NCBI GenBank assembly: GCA_023439545.1
Contig: JAEXNT010000074.1
Span: 35,966 to 99,965 of the forward strand
From: Bacillota bacterium
GTDB lineage: Bacteria; Bacillota; Clostridia; Acetivibrionales; DTU013
DNA length: 64,000 nucleotides
Reading direction: 5' to 3'
Shown here: positions 33,577 through 42,630 of the stretch, piece by piece
Numbering within the stretch: position 1 is the stretch's first letter
Layout of the letters: the number at the start of each line of letters is the position of its first letter
Position numbers and translations under genes: made by a program
The notes under the pieces: generated by a model
What the model was told of the DNA's origin: nothing
The model's input: only the letters and a program-made list of their open reading frames with translations
Database searches by the model: none

Positions 33577-34722
33577 TTGCCGCAGTCCAAGAGAGACTAC
33601 TACGAGGTGCTCGAATTAGGCAAGGATGCGTCCGATGCTGATATAAAAAAGGCTTACAGGAAACTGGCGAAGCAGTACCATCCCGATATGAACCCGGGCG
33701 ATAAGTCTGCAGAAGAAAAATTCAAGGAAGTTAACGAAGCATACGAAGTTCTGAGCGATCCGCAGAAAAAGTCCAGGTACGATCAGTTCGGACATGCGGG
33801 TGTGGATCCCAACAGCTTCGGAGGCGCGGGAGCAGGCTTCGGGGATTTCGATTTCGGCGGTATCGGCGATATATTCGAATCCTTCTTCGGAGGCGGCGGC
33901 TTCGGGCGTTCTTCGAGAAGCAGATCGGGTCCGCAGAAGGGAGCCGACCTTAAATATGCGACGGAAATTTCATTTGAGGAAGCTGCATTTGGCGTCGAAA
34001 GAGAAATAAGTATAAACAGGAACGAGACTTGTACGACTTGCGGCGGCTCGGGCGCAAAACCGGGAACCTCGCCTGTGACATGTAAGACCTGCAATGGTAC
34101 GGGCCAGGTGCAGTACAGGCAGAGCACTCCGTTCGGACAGTTCGTTAATGTCAAGACCTGCGATGCGTGCAGGGGCGAAGGGAAGATCATCAAGGAAGCC
34201 TGTCCCGCATGTAACGGAAAGGGTAAAAACAGGAAATCCATAAAGATAAAACTGAATATACCCGCCGGTATCGACGACGGACAGACCATCTCGCTTAGAG
34301 GCGAGGGCGATCCGGGGGCCAAGGGAGGACCGGCAGGCGATCTGTTCGTAACGGTTAATGTAAGGCCGCATGCATTGTTCAAGAGGCAGGGAAACGACGT
34401 AGTGTGCGAAGTACCTATCACGTTTGTACAAGCTGCGCTGGGAGCAGATCTTGAGGTGCCGACGCTGGATGGTAAGGTGAAATACAGCATGCCGGAGGGA
34501 ACTCAAACCGGTACTATTTTCAGACTGAAAGGCAAGGGGATACCTTTCCTCAGGGGTAACGGCAGAGGCGATCAGTATATAAAGGTCGAAATAGACGTAC
34601 CCAAAAAGCTCAACGAGAAACAGAAGGCTGTGTTGAAGCAATTTGCCGAAATAAGCGGGGATGATGTGTATGAACAGCGTAAAAGCTTTTTTGACAAGAT
34701 GAAGGATGCTCTCGGTATGTAG
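33577..34722 (+). CDS. dnaJ: chaperone protein DnaJ
   Basis: 381 residues. J domain with HPD (YHPDMNPGD near residue 33), Gly/Phe-rich region (GGAGAGFGDFDFGGIGDIF), then four zinc-finger repeats CTTCGGSG, CKTCNGTG, CDACRGEG and CPACNGKG, all complete, and the C-terminal substrate domains. Stimulates DnaK ATPase. Start is TTG at 33577 (PQSKRDYYEVL follows as in homologues), with GGAG about 10 nt upstream; the ATG at 33564 is out of frame. prmA and rsmE follow as in most Firmicutes. Confidence 0.96.
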   Translation: MPQSKRDYYEVLELGKDASDADIKKAYRKLAKQYHPDMNPGDKSAEEKFKEVNEAYEVLSDPQKKSRYDQFGHAGVDPNSFGGAGAGFGDFDFGGIGDIFESFFGGGGFGRSSRSRSGPQKGADLKYATEISFEEAAFGVEREISINRNETCTTCGGSGAKPGTSPVTCKTCNGTGQVQYRQSTPFGQFVNVKTCDACRGEGKIIKEACPACNGKGKNRKSIKIKLNIPAGIDDGQTISLRGEGDPGAKGGPAGDLFVTVNVRPHALFKRQGNDVVCEVPITFVQAALGADLEVPTLDGKVKYSMPEGTQTGTIFRLKGKGIPFLRGNGRGDQYIKVEIDVPKKLNEKQKAVLKQFAEISGDDVYEQRKSFFDKMKDALGM

Positions 34723-34728
34723 CAATCA

Positions 34729-34800
34729 CCCGGTATCGGACAGACTCGTGGTATTCGGCAGCCCCCCGGTATCGGGCAGACTTCTGGTTTTCAGCAGCCC
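34729..34800 (+). repeat. 36-bp tandem duplication after dnaJ
   Basis: Two units, 34729-34764 and 34765-34800, start CCCGGTATCGG and end CAGCCC, matching at about 30 of 36 positions. It fills most of the gap before prmA and encodes nothing supported. Confidence 0.8.
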
Positions 34801-34856
34801 CAGGTATATAGCGGCGCTTTTACAAGGGAAAATATTATATAAAGGAAAAATAAGCA

Positions 34857-35801
34857 ATGAAATGGACCGAAGTAATTATAAAAACCACTGAAGAAGCCAG
34901 CGATGCGGTGTCGGAAATGTTGACCTCCATCGGAGCGGGCGGTGTGGTCATAGAGGATCCCAATGAGATAAGAAGGCAGATAGAAAGTCCCGAATCGCTG
35001 GATTATGCCGATCAGGAATTCATGGATTCTCTGGGTACGGATGTTACCATTAAAGCATATTTCAACCAGGAATACACGCCTGAGGAGCTTTCAGCGCTTA
35101 TTCCGGAAAAACTGAAGTTCATTTCGCAATTTCTGGACGTAGGCCGGGGATATGCGGGTTATTCGCTCGTGGACGATGAAGACTGGTCTACGGCTTGGAA
35201 AAAGTATTACAAGCCGTTCCACATTTCAGACAGCGTAGTTATAAAGCCGAGCTGGGAAGACTATGATAAAAGAGCCGGAGAAATAATCATCGAGCTTGAT
35301 CCCGGTATGGCCTTCGGGACGGGTACTCACGAAACGACGCGACTGTGCTCGCAGTTACTTGAGAAACACGTCAGAAAAGGCGATACGGTAATCGATGTGG
35401 GCTGCGGTACAGGTATACTCTCGATAATAGCTGTAAAACTCGGCGCTGTAAAAGCCACAGCTATCGATATCGACGATGTAGCGGCAAGGGTAACTGCAGA
35501 AAACTGTGAGATCAACGGAGTTTCAGACAGTATCGACGTCAGGAAGGGCGTTCTTAACGACCTTGAACCACTTAAGGCTGATATTGTGGTAGCAAACATT
35601 ATAGCCGATGTGGTCATCAAACTTGCAGAGCCAATGCCGCAATATCTGAAAAAGGGCGGCATACTGCTTACTTCCGGCATAATACGGGAGAGGTGCGAGG
35701 ATGTCGTAAAAGCCTATACCGGTATGGGCTTCGAGGTCGTAAGTTTAGATGAAATGGGCGAATGGGTGGCGATCGTTTTCAAATGTCCAGATTCTTTGTA
35801 A
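34857..35801 (+). CDS. prmA: ribosomal protein L11 methyltransferase
   Basis: 314 residues, normal for PrmA, which trimethylates ribosomal protein uL11 using SAM. N-terminal substrate domain (MKWTEVIIKTTEEASDAVSE), then the methyltransferase domain with DPGMAFGTGTHETTRLC, the SAM glycine motif VIDVGCGTGILSI near residue 180 and the NIIADV motif near 240 matching the NxxA family pattern. ATG 34857 with AAGGAAAA upstream. rsmE overlaps its end by 19 nt. Confidence 0.95.
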   Translation: MKWTEVIIKTTEEASDAVSEMLTSIGAGGVVIEDPNEIRRQIESPESLDYADQEFMDSLGTDVTIKAYFNQEYTPEELSALIPEKLKFISQFLDVGRGYAGYSLVDDEDWSTAWKKYYKPFHISDSVVIKPSWEDYDKRAGEIIIELDPGMAFGTGTHETTRLCSQLLEKHVRKGDTVIDVGCGTGILSIIAVKLGAVKATAIDIDDVAARVTAENCEINGVSDSIDVRKGVLNDLEPLKADIVVANIIADVVIKLAEPMPQYLKKGGILLTSGIIRERCEDVVKAYTGMGFEVVSLDEMGEWVAIVFKCPDSL

Positions 35802-36598
35802 ATAGAAGTGCAGTAGACCTTAAAAACGGCGTCGTTACAATAACGGGCGAAGATGTAAAGCACATCGGCAGCGTACTCAGGGCGGCGCCCGGCGATCCGC
35901 TGGAGCTGTCCGATGGAGCCGGCACGGATTATGACGTAGTGATAGAGCATATATCGAAGGACAGCATTCTGACAAAGATCACGGGAAGCAGACCGAATAG
36001 GACTGAACCTCCGATTGATGTCACGCTGTTCCAGGGTATACCGAAAGCGGACAAGATGGACTTTATCATTCAAAAGTGCATAGAGATGGGCATTAAACGC
36101 ATTATACCGGTCATGACAGCAAGAACTGTCGTCAGGTTCGCAAATAAAAAGGATGCGGATTCGAAGGTAACGCGATGGAGCCGAATAGCGCTGGAAGCAG
36201 CCAAGCAGTGCGACCGCGGGATAGTTCCGGAGATCGGCGAGCCTGTCAGCTTCGACACGGCGGTAAAGCAGGCTTCGGACTTCGATCTGAAGCTTCTTCC
36301 GTATGAGGAGGAGAGCCGGAGCAGCCTTCGAAAGCAGTTGAGGGATTTTTCAGCCGGACGTTCGGCGCCGACGGGAAATGACGAAGCGGGCGCTTACCGA
36401 AAAAGCACCGTCGCCGTATTCATAGGACCCGAGGGCGGGTTTTCGCCGGCTGAAGCTGAAAAAGCGGTACAGGGCGGTTTTGCCTCCGTAACGCTCGGCC
36501 CCAGGATATTGAGGACCGAAACGGCCGGATTGGCCGCGGCTGCCATAATAATGTATGAACTTGGAGATATGGGTACGGGCGAAAATAAGAGTAATTAA
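35783..36598 (+). CDS. rsmE: 16S rRNA m3U1498 methyltransferase
   Basis: 271 residues. RsmE belongs to the SPOUT (knotted) methyltransferases. Seen are the N-terminal PUA-like domain (HIGSVLRAAPGDPLELSDG), QGIPKADKMDFIIQKCIEMG, the IGPEGGFS glycine loop and TLGPRILRTETA, which form the knot. About 20 extra residues (FSAGRSAPTGNDEAGAYRK) lie before the knot strand. The ATG at 35783 lies inside the end of prmA, indicating coupled translation. Confidence 0.94.
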   Translation: MSRFFVNRSAVDLKNGVVTITGEDVKHIGSVLRAAPGDPLELSDGAGTDYDVVIEHISKDSILTKITGSRPNRTEPPIDVTLFQGIPKADKMDFIIQKCIEMGIKRIIPVMTARTVVRFANKKDADSKVTRWSRIALEAAKQCDRGIVPEIGEPVSFDTAVKQASDFDLKLLPYEEESRSSLRKQLRDFSAGRSAPTGNDEAGAYRKSTVAVFIGPEGGFSPAEAEKAVQGGFASVTLGPRILRTETAGLAAAAIIMYELGDMGTGENKSN

Positions 36599-36700
36599 GA
36601 GATAAACCTTAATAATTTATAAAAAATCGAAAATCAGCCTTTTATTTGGCGGCAATTATGTTATAATACCAATAAGCATTGCAGGTAAAAAGAGGTATAT

Positions 36701-37579
36701 ATGATAAAAAGCATGACGGGTTTCGGCCGTGGAGAGGTTTCGAAGGACGGCAAGGAATTCATAGTTGAGATAAAGACAGTAAACCACAGGTATTCCGACG
36801 TATTTATTAAAATGCCCAGACAGATAAGTTTCCTGGAGGATAAGGTCCGGGAACTTGTGGGAAAGACTATTTCGCGAGGCAAAATAGATGTGTTCGTTAC
36901 ATATTATAACTATAGCGAAGATTCGAAGCATGTATCTTTTGACGGACCCTTATCAAAAGCTTATATCACGGCAGTTGAAACACTAAGGGACAAATATGGG
37001 CTTGCGGATGACATAACGGTCTCGCTGATTTCCAAATTCCCGGACGTACTTAAGGTGGAGCAGGCCGAAGAGGATGAAGAGCTGTTGTGGATGCTTCTCA
37101 GGGAAGCCGCGGTGAAAGCGCTCGACGCTTTGATCCGGATGAGGGAGGTAGAGGGCGAAGGCCTGAAAAATGTCCTTCTCGAGAGGGCGGACTATATCGA
37201 AGGCATAATAGGCGAGATCGGGAAAAGGGCGCCGGAGGTTCCGAAGGATTACAAGCTGAAATTGACGGCGCGTATAAAAGACCTGCTCGATCAGCAGGTG
37301 GCGGATGAGAACAGAATAGCTACGGAAGTTGCGATTTTTGCGGACAAATGCAGCATCGATGAAGAGCTTGTAAGATTGGCAAGCCATATTTCACAGATGA
37401 GGGAAGCCTTTACCCTGAGTATACCTATCGGGCGCAAGCTCGATTTCCTGGTTCAGGAGATGAACAGGGAGATAAACACTATCGGCTCAAAGGCCAATGA
37501 TTTGGCTATCACAAAAAATGTGGTTGAGATCAAAAGCGAAATCGAAAAAATCAGGGAACAGATTCAGAATATTGAGTGA
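36701..37579 (+). CDS. yicC: YicC family endoribonuclease
   Basis: 292 residues, normal for the family. MIKSMTGFGRGE at the start and the C-terminal GRKLDFLVQEMNREINTIGSKAND are diagnostic. YicC-type proteins have been described as hexameric endoribonucleases. ATG 36701 has AGAGG 7 nt upstream. It opens the yicC-remA-rpoZ-coaBC run. A very AT-rich region with TATAAT at about 36662 probably holds the promoter. Confidence 0.92.
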   Translation: MIKSMTGFGRGEVSKDGKEFIVEIKTVNHRYSDVFIKMPRQISFLEDKVRELVGKTISRGKIDVFVTYYNYSEDSKHVSFDGPLSKAYITAVETLRDKYGLADDITVSLISKFPDVLKVEQAEEDEELLWMLLREAAVKALDALIRMREVEGEGLKNVLLERADYIEGIIGEIGKRAPEVPKDYKLKLTARIKDLLDQQVADENRIATEVAIFADKCSIDEELVRLASHISQMREAFTLSIPIGRKLDFLVQEMNREINTIGSKANDLAITKNVVEIKSEIEKIREQIQNIE

Positions 37580-37624
37580 TTGACAAGGGAATAATGCAAT
37601 CCCGTGGAAGAAGGAGGACAACGC

Positions 37625-37906
37625 ATGAAACTGATCAACATCGGCTTTGGCAATATAGTTTCGGCAAGCAGGCTCGTCGCTATTGTCAGCCCCGAATCAG
37701 CCCCTATTAAGAGGATCATACAGGAAGCAAGGGATAGGGGCATGCTTATCGATGCGACTTATGGCAGAAGAACCAGAGCCGTTATCATTACGGACAGCGA
37801 TCATATAATCCTGTCGGCGGTTCAGCCCGAAACAGTTGCGCACAGGCTGAATGCAAAGGATTCTGAATTGGTTGACGACGCCCAGGATATAGAGGAAGAA
37901 CAATAA
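37625..37906 (+). CDS. remA: RemA/DUF370 family regulator
   Basis: 93 residues. KLINIGFGNIVSASRLVAIV at the start and RDRGMLIDATYGRRTRAVII are the DUF370 signature. In Bacillus subtilis RemA is a ring-forming DNA-binding activator of biofilm matrix and osmoprotection genes. AAGGAGGA lies 9 nt before the ATG at 37625. The C-terminus is slightly extended and acidic. In most Firmicutes gmk follows; here rpoZ starts only 17 nt after the stop. Confidence 0.93.
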   Translation: MKLINIGFGNIVSASRLVAIVSPESAPIKRIIQEARDRGMLIDATYGRRTRAVIITDSDHIILSAVQPETVAHRLNAKDSELVDDAQDIEEEQ

Positions 37907-37923
37907 TTTTTGGAGGGATTTGA

Positions 37924-38154
37924 ATGGCTTCAGAAGGTGGTATTTCCATGATATATCCGCCGATCAGCAATCTGCTGAACAAGGTGGACAGCAGGTACAC
38001 GCTTGTTGTTGAGACCGCAAAGAGAGCAAGGCAGATCGTCGACGGCGCTCACAAGCTGACGAGGTGCGCTTCGGAAAAGCCTGTCACCGTGGCATTGAAC
38101 GAAATCAATGAGGACAAGATAACATACATCAGGACCAAGAGCGGCATTAAGTAG
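37924..38154 (+). CDS. rpoZ: RNA polymerase omega subunit
   Basis: 76 residues. The core MIYPPISNLLNKVDSRYTLV and KRARQI is the Firmicute RpoZ signature. Helps assemble and stabilise RNA polymerase beta-prime. The ATG at 37924 has GGAGGG 7 nt upstream and starts with an eight-residue lead MASEGGIS; an internal ATG at 37948 matches the shorter homologues but has no site. A strong terminator follows at 38220-38255. Confidence 0.94.
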   Translation: MASEGGISMIYPPISNLLNKVDSRYTLVVETAKRARQIVDGAHKLTRCASEKPVTVALNEINEDKITYIRTKSGIK

Positions 38155-38219
38155 GGAAAGAGCTTTCATCAGGCATATTTATTGAATTGGTGAATTCAAT
38201 ACGTTCCACGGATCTCATG

Positions 38220-38255
38220 GGTTAAGGTAGTTGACAAATATGCCTTAACCTTTTT
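38220..38255 (+). terminator. terminator after rpoZ
   Basis: GGTTAAGGTA pairs with TGCCTTAACC over 10 bp (one wobble), followed by TTTTT. It separates yicC-remA-rpoZ from coaBC. Confidence 0.85.
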
Positions 38256-38367
38256 CGTACGGACGCAGTGATCCAGGGACTGCTGCGCTGCATTGCAATG
38301 AAGATTGTGTGCAGATGCAATAATCAATAGATTATATTACTGGGGCATTGGAAAGGAGGGCGAAATC

Positions 38368-39579
38368 ATGCAGCTTAAGGGAAAGAATGTGGTAGTTGGC
38401 GTGTGCGGCGGCATTGCGGCATACAAGGTTGTCGAAGTTGTCAGCAGGCTTAAGAAGCTTGGGGCCGAGGTAGACGTCATAATGACCGCAAATGCACAAA
38501 AATTTGTGACGTCTCTCACTTTCCGTTCGCTGTCTCACAGGCCGGTAATGACCGATATGTTCGAAGAGCCTGCACAATGGGACATAAGGCATATTTCGCT
38601 CGCGCAGAAAGCCGACCTGTTCCTGATAGCGCCTGCGACTGCGAATATCATCGGCAAGCTGGCGAGCGGAATAGCCGACGATATGCTGTCGACCACGATC
38701 ATGGCGACAAAAGCGCCGGTTCTTATCGTACCAGCGATGAATTTCAACATGTATGCAAATCCTATAGTACAGGAGAACATAGAAAAACTGAAAAAACTGG
38801 GTTACAGGTTTATGGAACCCAATATCGGACCAATGGCTGAGGAGGGTCTGTCGGGAAAGGGCAGGCTGCCTGAACCGGCGGCTGTTGTAGAAGAGGCTGT
38901 TTCGATACTGATGCCTGACCGCGACCTCGAAGGCGTCAGGTTACTGATTACTGCGGGGCCTACCCGTGAAGCTATCGATCCCGTTCGTTACATTTCAAAC
39001 CATTCATCGGGTAAGATGGGTTATGCGGTAGCAAAGGCCGCGCTCGATCGGGGCGCGGAAGTTGTATTGGTATCCGGACCGGTTTCGCTGGTGCAACCTG
39101 ACGGGGTAGAATTCGTTCCGGTCACCAGCGCGGAGGAAATGTACCGTGCGGTAATGGAGCATTTCGAGGATTGCGGCGTGGTCATAGGAGCGGCGGCCGT
39201 TGCGGATTACAGGGCTGCGGAGGTATCCGGACTCAAGATAAAGAAAAATGATGACGAAATGATGCTCCGGCTTGAGAAAAATACCGATATACTGAAGGAA
39301 TTGGGCAAAAATAAAGGCAATAGAATATTAGTCGGGTTTTGTGCCGAAACTGATCATCTGCTTGAAAATGCCCAAAAAAAGGTAAAGTCTAAAAACCTCG
39401 ACCTGATCGTCGCAAATGACGTTACTATGGAAGGAGCGGGCTTTGGCGCCGATACGAATATAATAAAGATTTTGAGGAGCGACGGAACCGTAGCCGATCT
39501 GCCCCTCATGAGCAAGCTTTCCGCTGCGCATGCCATACTCGACGAAGTTTCAGAACTTGTCAGACGGCAAGGGCAATAG
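38368..39579 (+). CDS. coaBC: bifunctional PPCS/PPCDC CoaBC
   Basis: 403 residues. Converts 4'-phosphopantothenate and cysteine to 4'-phosphopantetheine in CoA synthesis. The N-terminal flavoprotein domain (decarboxylase) shows GVCGGIAAYK, the catalytic His in WDIRHISL, and PAMNFNMY. The C-terminal synthetase domain starts at LLITAGPTREAIDPVRYISN near residue 192 and has KIKKND and VGFCAETD. The ATG at 38368 with AAAGGAGG upstream is the start; an ATG at 38305 is unsupported. priA, the usual next gene, is not here; glyS follows. Confidence 0.96.
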   Translation: MQLKGKNVVVGVCGGIAAYKVVEVVSRLKKLGAEVDVIMTANAQKFVTSLTFRSLSHRPVMTDMFEEPAQWDIRHISLAQKADLFLIAPATANIIGKLASGIADDMLSTTIMATKAPVLIVPAMNFNMYANPIVQENIEKLKKLGYRFMEPNIGPMAEEGLSGKGRLPEPAAVVEEAVSILMPDRDLEGVRLLITAGPTREAIDPVRYISNHSSGKMGYAVAKAALDRGAEVVLVSGPVSLVQPDGVEFVPVTSAEEMYRAVMEHFEDCGVVIGAAAVADYRAAEVSGLKIKKNDDEMMLRLEKNTDILKELGKNKGNRILVGFCAETDHLLENAQKKVKSKNLDLIVANDVTMEGAGFGADTNIIKILRSDGTVADLPLMSKLSAAHAILDEVSELVRRQGQ

Positions 39580-39708
39580 CTTAAACGGCGGCAATAGCGA
39601 TAGAAGCGGTAGCAGCGGAAATAGCTGCAAAAAAGCTGAAGGACGTTTTGATACTTGGGTAGTAATATTTGATTAATCATATAACTGACGATTTATGGAG
39701 GTTTGTCA

Positions 39709-41097
39709 ATGTTAACAGAGAAATCAATGGATAAAATCGTTGCACTTGCCAAGAACAGGGGTTTTGTATTTCCTGGCTCCGATATCTATGGAGGTCTTGC
39801 AAATGCCTGGGATTACGGCCCGTTGGGAGTCGAGCTTAAAAATAACGTGAAGAAGGCCTGGTGGAGGAAATTCGTCCAGGAAAGCCCATATAATGTTGGA
39901 CTTGACTGCGCGATCCTGATGAATCCGCAGGTTTGGGTCGCATCGGGACATGTGGGCGGCTTCAGCGATCCACTGATCGACTGTAAGGACTGTAAAACTA
40001 GGCACAGGGCCGATAAGCTCATAGAGGACTGGAATAAGGAAAACGATGTGGACATTTCCGTGGATGGCTGGAAAAACGAGCAGCTGCTGGACTACATAAA
40101 GGAAAAGGGCGTCAAATGCCCGAACTGCGGCTCCGGCAACTTTACGGACATACGTAAATTCAATCTGATGTACAAAACCTATCAAGGCGTTACAGAGGAT
40201 TCGAAAGCTGAGATATATCTCAGGCCCGAGACTGCCCAGGGTATTTTCGTAAACTTCAAGAATGTGCAGAGGTCAACGAGGAAAAAGATACCCTTCGGTA
40301 TCGGACAGATAGGCAAATCCTTCAGAAACGAGATCACACCTGGCAACTTCATATTCAGAATCCGCGAATTCGAACAGATGGAGCTTGAATTCTTCTGCGA
40401 ACCGGGTAAGGATCTCGAATGGTTTACCTACTGGAAGGACTTCTGCTACAGCTGGCTGCTGAATTTCGGACTCAATAAGGATAACCTCAGGCTCCGGGAT
40501 CATGCCAAGGAGGAGCTTTCCTTCTACAGCAGGGCTACGACTGACATCGAGTTCAAGTTCCCGTTCGGATGGGGCGAGCTTTGGGGCATCGCTGACAGGA
40601 CGGATTACGATCTTAAGCAGCATATGGAGTATTCGAAGGAGGATCTGTCGTACTTCGATCCCACCACCAACGAAAAATATGTTCCGTACTGTATAGAACC
40701 TTCCCTCGGAGCTGACAGGGTGACGCTCGCGTTCCTATGCGACGCTTACGATGAAGAAGAGGTGGCGGAGGGCGATATAAGGACGGTCCTGCATCTGCAT
40801 CCTGCCATAGCTCCGATCAAGATAGGCGTTCTGCCGCTTTCAAAGAAGCTTGGGGACGATACTTACAAGATTTACGAGCAGCTTACCAAAAGGTATGTCT
40901 GTGAGTACGATGAGACAGGCAGCATAGGAAAGCGTTACAGGAGACAGGATGAAATAGGTACTCCGTACTGCATCACCTTCGACTTTGATTCACTGAACGA
41001 CGCGAGCGTAACGATCCGTGACAGGGACACGATGACCCAGGAGAGGATTCGCATCGAGGAACTCGACGCTTACTTCGAAAAGAAATTCGATTATTGA
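39709..41097 (+). CDS. glyS: glycyl-tRNA synthetase, homodimeric type
   Basis: 462 residues. This is the single-chain alpha2 GlyRS, not the alpha2-beta2 GlyQ/GlyS pair. Diagnostic pieces are GFVFPGSDIYGGLANAWDYG at the start, CKTRHRADK, CPNCGSGN (a zinc-binding pair), the class II motif 2 region FRNEITPGNFIFRIREFEQ and motif 3 EPSLGADRVTLAFL. The C-terminal anticodon domain ends the protein. ATG 39709 with GGAGG 9 nt upstream. It stands alone; no T-box was seen before it. Confidence 0.96.
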   Translation: MLTEKSMDKIVALAKNRGFVFPGSDIYGGLANAWDYGPLGVELKNNVKKAWWRKFVQESPYNVGLDCAILMNPQVWVASGHVGGFSDPLIDCKDCKTRHRADKLIEDWNKENDVDISVDGWKNEQLLDYIKEKGVKCPNCGSGNFTDIRKFNLMYKTYQGVTEDSKAEIYLRPETAQGIFVNFKNVQRSTRKKIPFGIGQIGKSFRNEITPGNFIFRIREFEQMELEFFCEPGKDLEWFTYWKDFCYSWLLNFGLNKDNLRLRDHAKEELSFYSRATTDIEFKFPFGWGELWGIADRTDYDLKQHMEYSKEDLSYFDPTTNEKYVPYCIEPSLGADRVTLAFLCDAYDEEEVAEGDIRTVLHLHPAIAPIKIGVLPLSKKLGDDTYKIYEQLTKRYVCEYDETGSIGKRYRRQDEIGTPYCITFDFDSLNDASVTIRDRDTMTQERIRIEELDAYFEKKFDY

Positions 41098-41541
41098 TAA
41101 AACTTGCAGCACCGGGAAGCAGGGGAATAAAGGCGCAGTTTAATACGAAAATAGCGTTTAAGGCATTATCTCGCATATCAAAGGGATAGTGCCTTTACTG
41201 CGTAGAGCTAAAAAGGCTGCGAATATTCATTGACAGATGCTACCATATATGATAATACTGGCTTTGTAAGGGACTATTGCAAATAAGAGTACACACGGCT
41301 GTAAAAACTGACGTGTAAAAATATTAGTTATTGAAGTGTAATCAATTTTAAATTTTCTGGTGGGCGCGCAAACTGGAAAGAAATTATTTATGTGAGAGGC
41401 GACTGCATCAAGTATTGTTCAAGAAGTACATGGTTCTCTTGTTGAAGAAGGTTTAGCAAATGCCCAAGTAATTAGTGTCTGTAATAACCATGGATTATCG
41501 CTAATTATTTTTATTTAAATTAACGGAAAGGAAGGATAATT
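41098..41541. other. gene-free AT-richer stretch after glyS
   Basis: Near its left end AGGCATTATC and GATAGTGCCT (41161-41193) form a 10-bp stem, a likely glyS terminator without a long T tract. At about 41406-41518 an open frame reads TASSIVQEVHGSLVEEGLAN and ends in a stop, without any start codon; it may be the tail of a lost gene. Nothing else was supported. Confidence 0.45.
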
Positions 41542-41904
41542 ATTGCTAAAAAACATTTATTGATAACTTGCGTATGTATTCTATTAGCCATTACATTCTT
41601 AGCGATAAGATACTTAAATAAAAATTCTGTTTCAGGAGAATATCCTCCGACAATTATGTGGGGGAATAAAATATACTATTTGATAGGACAAAGTGAGCCG
41701 GATTATAAGTTATCTTATGATCAAATTGATTCTGAAATTGGTGAGCTTAAAAGAATTAAAGAATCTGGGATGCCTCAATTTAATGGAGAAGCGAATATAT
41801 TTTTAGCAGGGAATAAAATATATAAAATAAAAAATATTTCAGAAAATGATTCAGTAGCAATTAGTTATGATGGGGAATATTATAAATGTTCTGCTAAAGA
41901 ATGA
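41542..41904 (+). CDS. unknown small exported or anchored protein
   Basis: About 120 residues. An N-terminal hydrophobic helix (LLITCVCILLAITFLAIRYL) preceded by lysines is followed by a hydrophilic domain (YPPTIMWGNKIYYLIGQSEP, then NIFLAGNKIYKIKNIS). No lipobox is clear. The best ribosome binding site, GGAAAGGAAGG (41525-41535), points to ATT codons at 41539 or 41542; the first standard start is TTG at 41560 inside the helix. So the start is either non-standard or mutated. It is AT-rich compared with neighbours and has no related gene beside it, suggesting recent acquisition. I do not recognise a family. Confidence 0.5.
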   Translation: MAKKHLLITCVCILLAITFLAIRYLNKNSVSGEYPPTIMWGNKIYYLIGQSEPDYKLSYDQIDSEIGELKRIKESGMPQFNGEANIFLAGNKIYKIKNISENDSVAISYDGEYYKCSAKE

Positions 41905-42150
41905 CCGGGTGACGTCTTCAAATTAATAAATGCAGATACCGTCTGCAAAAATTCACTTATATTACATTCCTGCCTGTAGTTTATATCGTATGAAAAAAGA
42001 AAGCCGCCAAAAGGCGCGGTTCAATAGGACAACTATTTGAAACATACCCCAAACCGATACGGAAATGATAAGAACGGTGTTAACTGACGAGAGATAACTC
42101 CGTGCCGCTCAAAAGAGCGGCAGAAATACGCCATCACGTAGATATCAGAT

Positions 42151-42630
42151 TCACTTCCACGTTAGCGTCACCGTTCCAAACTTTTCATTTCCGGATTCAT
42201 ATAGGATGAATGTTTTTGGAGTTCCCTTTGTTAACCTGGTTCCCTTGGTAATAAAGTAATCCATTGTATTTGTATATATCTTTTCAGAATTATAACGAGA
42301 GGGGCTACATGCATCAAAAAGGTACATAGGTTTTCTCTGATATTCAGACGACTTATAATATATTGCATACGAAAGCTGGTCACAATTTGGGTAGTATACA
42401 AATGATGAAAACTTTATACTTGTCGCCTTGTCTAGTGACACTTCTGAAATAACAGATACCTTGTAATCAACGTTTTGAATGGTAGCCTCTTGATAATTCA
42501 GGATGTACGAAGAAAATGACATAAAGTTTTTAAGAATAAATTGTGCTTTGATAAAGGGAAAAACTATTGCACAAACAATAAGAATAATCACTCCAATGAG
42601 TGCAAGCACGAAATTTTTTTTGAATCTCAT
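42151..42630 (-). CDS. unknown membrane-anchored protein
   Basis: 159 residues from the ATG at 42630, which has AGAGGT 10 nt upstream. MRFKKNFVLALIGVIILIVC is a signal anchor with one helix, followed by a beta-rich outer domain (VDYKVSVISEVSLDKATSIK, YLFDACSPSRYNSEKIYTNT) with two or three cysteines. I do not recognise it. It is AT-rich and faces the previous orphan gene; the 246 nt between them hold a GCCGCTC-AAAA-GAGCGGC hairpin (42103-42120) and, on the minus strand, a weak hairpin with a T tract near 41993-42021 that may end this gene. Confidence 0.55.
   Translation of the reverse strand: MRFKKNFVLALIGVIILIVCAIVFPFIKAQFILKNFMSFSSYILNYQEATIQNVDYKVSVISEVSLDKATSIKFSSFVYYPNCDQLSYAIYYKSSEYQRKPMYLFDACSPSRYNSEKIYTNTMDYFITKGTRLTKGTPKTFILYESGNEKFGTVTLTWK

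Noticed and set aside
34706..34891. 61-codon frame between dnaJ and prmA
   Set aside because: It is produced by the 36-bp tandem duplication and has no ribosome binding site.
39580..39680. Ser/Gly-rich open frame overlapping the end of coaBC
   Set aside because: coaBC already has a normal length and stop; the frame has no start of its own and looks like chance low complexity.
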